A stretch of DNA of 64,000 bases from Demequina sp. NBRC 110053. Its GTDB lineage: Bacteria; Actinomycetota; Actinomycetes; Actinomycetales; Demequinaceae. The position numbers and the translations under genes were made by a program. Of this stretch, positions 62,533 through 64,000 are shown piece by piece. The notes under the pieces are model-generated. The model saw nothing but the letters and a program-made list of their open reading frames with translations. It was not told the origin of the DNA and searched no databases. Each line of letters opens with the position of its first letter. Position 1 is the stretch's first letter. The stretch spans positions 671,265 through 735,264 of the forward strand of contig NZ_BBRJ01000002.1 of the NCBI RefSeq assembly GCF_002090095.1, in the 5' to 3' direction.

Positions 62533-63935
62533 GCGCTCACCTTGGCACGGACCCTGTCCCAAGGACAGTCGCTCAGCGTCGGGTCCGAGCCCGCTGGCGA
62601 CAGCTGCAGCTCAAGCGGGATCAGCACCAGCACCTCGTAGCCCCCGTCGTCGGTCGGGCCGATGACGCTCGCGCCGCCCAGCAGGGCGGCGCGGTCGCGG
62701 ATCCCGGCGATGCCGTGGCGAATGCCGGGCCGCGCGTGGCGAAGCGCGGCGATGGGCTCGGCGCCGGCGGAGGCAGGGCCGTTCACGACCGACAGCCCGA
62801 GCGCGTCCTCGAGCGTGGCGGTGTGGACAGCGATGGTCGAGCCCGGGGCGTGCTTCGCGGCGTTCGTCAACCCCTCTCGGATTATCGCGTAGCCGGCCCT
62901 GGACAGCGCCACGGGCGGTGGCTCGGCCGCCAGCCGCTCGTCGATGGTGAGACCGGCCGCCCGCGCCTGCGAGAGCAGCAGGGGAAGGTCATCGAGCGTC
63001 GGCAGGGGTGCGCGGGGCTCCGCGTCGTCGCCGCGGATGGTGGCGATGATGCGGTCGAGCTCGCCCATCGCGACTCGACCGCGCTCCTCGATGTTGCGCA
63101 GCGCCTGGCGCGCGAACTCGGGGTCGGAGTCGAACACGTGCGCGCCGGCGCCCGCCTGGACGATGTTCATGGTGATCATGTGGCCGATGGAGTCGTGCAG
63201 CTCCTGGTCGATCCGCACCTGGGTCTCGGCGAGCTCAGCGCGCTCCGTCGCGTGCGCCACGCGATCCTCGTCGCAGGGACCGAGGGCCCAGCGCGCGAAC
63301 GCCGTCTGCAGCGACGTGTAATGGTGCGACACCCACGCGAACATCGGGATCGCCGCGAGGATGACCGGGGCACCCACGAGCACCCAGAAGCTCACGAGGT
63401 CGACGATCTTCTGGGCGGTCGGCTCGTCCGCCCCTGGTCCGTGCAGGATGCCGGTGACGTGGCCGAGCGCCGTCAGCCACGCGCCGATGAGGCTGATCGG
63501 GACGACGACGGCCAGCAGCGCGAGCACGAAACCCACGGGGCCGAGCACGATGCGCCCCATCAGCCAGGCGAGGATGCGCCAGCTCTGGCCGTCGTGAAGG
63601 AGCGCGTGGCCCCAGCGGCCCCACTCGGCGACAGTGGGCGTCTGGCCCTTCTCGTGGATCCGATAGCTTCGCCCCGGCGGCGCCTCGATGCCCGCATCGA
63701 GGAAGCGGTTGGCCGTCGCCCGCTCGAGCTCGCCCACAGGCCGCAGTGACCACTGTGCGAATGCCAGGACGACCACGCCCACCCAGATGATGAGCAGGCT
63801 GATCCCGACGGCGTACATGGTCACCACGTAGGTGAACCACACGATCGAGACTGGCAGGCCGAGCAGGAGGTAGCCGATCTCGCGCCAGGTGCGCGACGAC
63901 CAGGTCACGGCGAAGTAGCGGCGTGCGGCTTCCAT
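62529..63935 (-). CDS. Sensor histidine kinase (HisKA_3 type) with N-terminal membrane sensor domain
   Basis: A 468-residue kinase. The first 230 residues are a membrane sensor domain with four helices (REIGYLLLGLPVSIVWFTYV, ISLLIIWVGVVVLAFAQW, FVLALLAVVVPISLIGAWL and VLVGAPVILAAIPMFAWV). The dimerisation/phosphoacceptor segment IDQELHDSIGHMITMNIVQA places the active His at 247. The ATPase domain has YAIIREGLTNAAKHAPGSTI (N box) and GIRHGIAGIRDRAALLGG (G box). This sensor type is common in actinobacteria and its signal is usually unknown. The ATG at 63935 lies six bases after CAGGAT; an upstream frame to 63980 exists. The 65 bases to the window end hold nothing I can assign. Confidence 0.93.
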   Translation of the reverse strand: MEAARRYFAVTWSSRTWREIGYLLLGLPVSIVWFTYVVTMYAVGISLLIIWVGVVVLAFAQWSLRPVGELERATANRFLDAGIEAPPGRSYRIHEKGQTPTVAEWGRWGHALLHDGQSWRILAWLMGRIVLGPVGFVLALLAVVVPISLIGAWLTALGHVTGILHGPGADEPTAQKIVDLVSFWVLVGAPVILAAIPMFAWVSHHYTSLQTAFARWALGPCDEDRVAHATERAELAETQVRIDQELHDSIGHMITMNIVQAGAGAHVFDSDPEFARQALRNIEERGRVAMGELDRIIATIRGDDAEPRAPLPTLDDLPLLLSQARAAGLTIDERLAAEPPPVALSRAGYAIIREGLTNAAKHAPGSTIAVHTATLEDALGLSVVNGPASAGAEPIAALRHARPGIRHGIAGIRDRAALLGGASVIGPTDDGGYEVLVLIPLELQLSPAGSDPTLSDCPWDRVRAKVSA

Positions 63936-64000
63936 TGCTCCATCCTGCCTGGCATCGCGGCCGAGCCCCCACACTCGCACGGCCAGTCGTGCCTCCCCCG

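Overview
The window is a compact, GC-rich stretch (close to 70% G+C by eye) of an actinobacterial chromosome. The support is the gene set: an AdnAB-type helicase-nuclease pair and the actinobacterial families DUF3107, DUF3152, DUF3017, DUF6350, DUF222-HNH and DUF368. Strong GC-ending codon use, GTG/TTG starts and many apparently leaderless promoters agree with this. The content fits the Micrococcales (a Cellulomonas/Demequina-like relative), but nothing here fixes the genus. There is no rRNA, tRNA, CRISPR array, prophage or complete insertion sequence. I annotate 54 protein genes. One of them, the start of adnB at the left edge, is cut by the window boundary.

Layout. 1-5.2 kb (minus strand): adnB start, adnA, a DUF368 lipid-carrier translocase and a DUF3152 secreted protein. 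5.3-12.9 kb: DUF3107, gluconokinase, a DEAD-box RNA helicase with an RGG tail, a GNAT acetyltransferase, a PHP phosphoesterase, aminopeptidase P, an LLM flavin oxidoreductase and a DUF3800 protein. 13-20.5 kb: a divergent MocR regulator / PLP-decarboxylase pair, an MgtE-N/CBS protein with DUF1003, Mrp and two membrane proteins. 20.6-29.4 kb: galactokinase, a glyA-folD-xth operon led by a ZTP riboswitch, an acyltransferase, a GNAT protein, purU and a DUF222-HNH endonuclease. 29.6-32.8 kb: two divergent secreted proteins with S-layer-homology repeats. 32.8-41.5 kb: one nine-gene amino-sugar operon running ROK repressor, lipoprotein, two permeases, GH3 enzyme, ROK kinase, nagB, nagA. 41.7-49.3 kb: a surface block with a CHAP hydrolase, a two-domain polymer transferase, a hexapeptide acyltransferase and an OatA-like O-acyltransferase. 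49.3-64 kb: central metabolism (mdh, icd, sucCD), an aquaporin-family channel, purN-purH-DUF3017, DUF6350, a beta-helix surface protein and a NarL-type two-component system.

How the genes work together. Three themes recur. One-carbon and purine metabolism is represented by glyA, folD, purU, purN and purH. The first two sit behind a ZTP riboswitch, so they should respond to 10-formyl-THF shortage. Amino-sugar uptake and catabolism is complete except for the transporter ATPase, and begins at a palindromic operator that touches the repressor start codon. Envelope biology accounts for the SLH proteins, CHAP hydrolase, polymer transferase, acyltransferases and DUF368 carrier recycler.

The most useful sequence-level observations are these: the riboswitch; about 15 genes with a TANNNT-like -10 placed 6-7 nt before the start codon; an iterated octamer GCCGATGC/GCATCGGC seen about 55 times; a barrel-only NagA lacking both halves of its beta-sandwich; a DUF3152 protein without its catalytic glutamate; a leader with mutually exclusive hairpins before the LLM gene; and a 106-bp element with 17-bp perfect terminal inverted repeats. 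I did not identify a clearly new multi-gene defence or mobile system.
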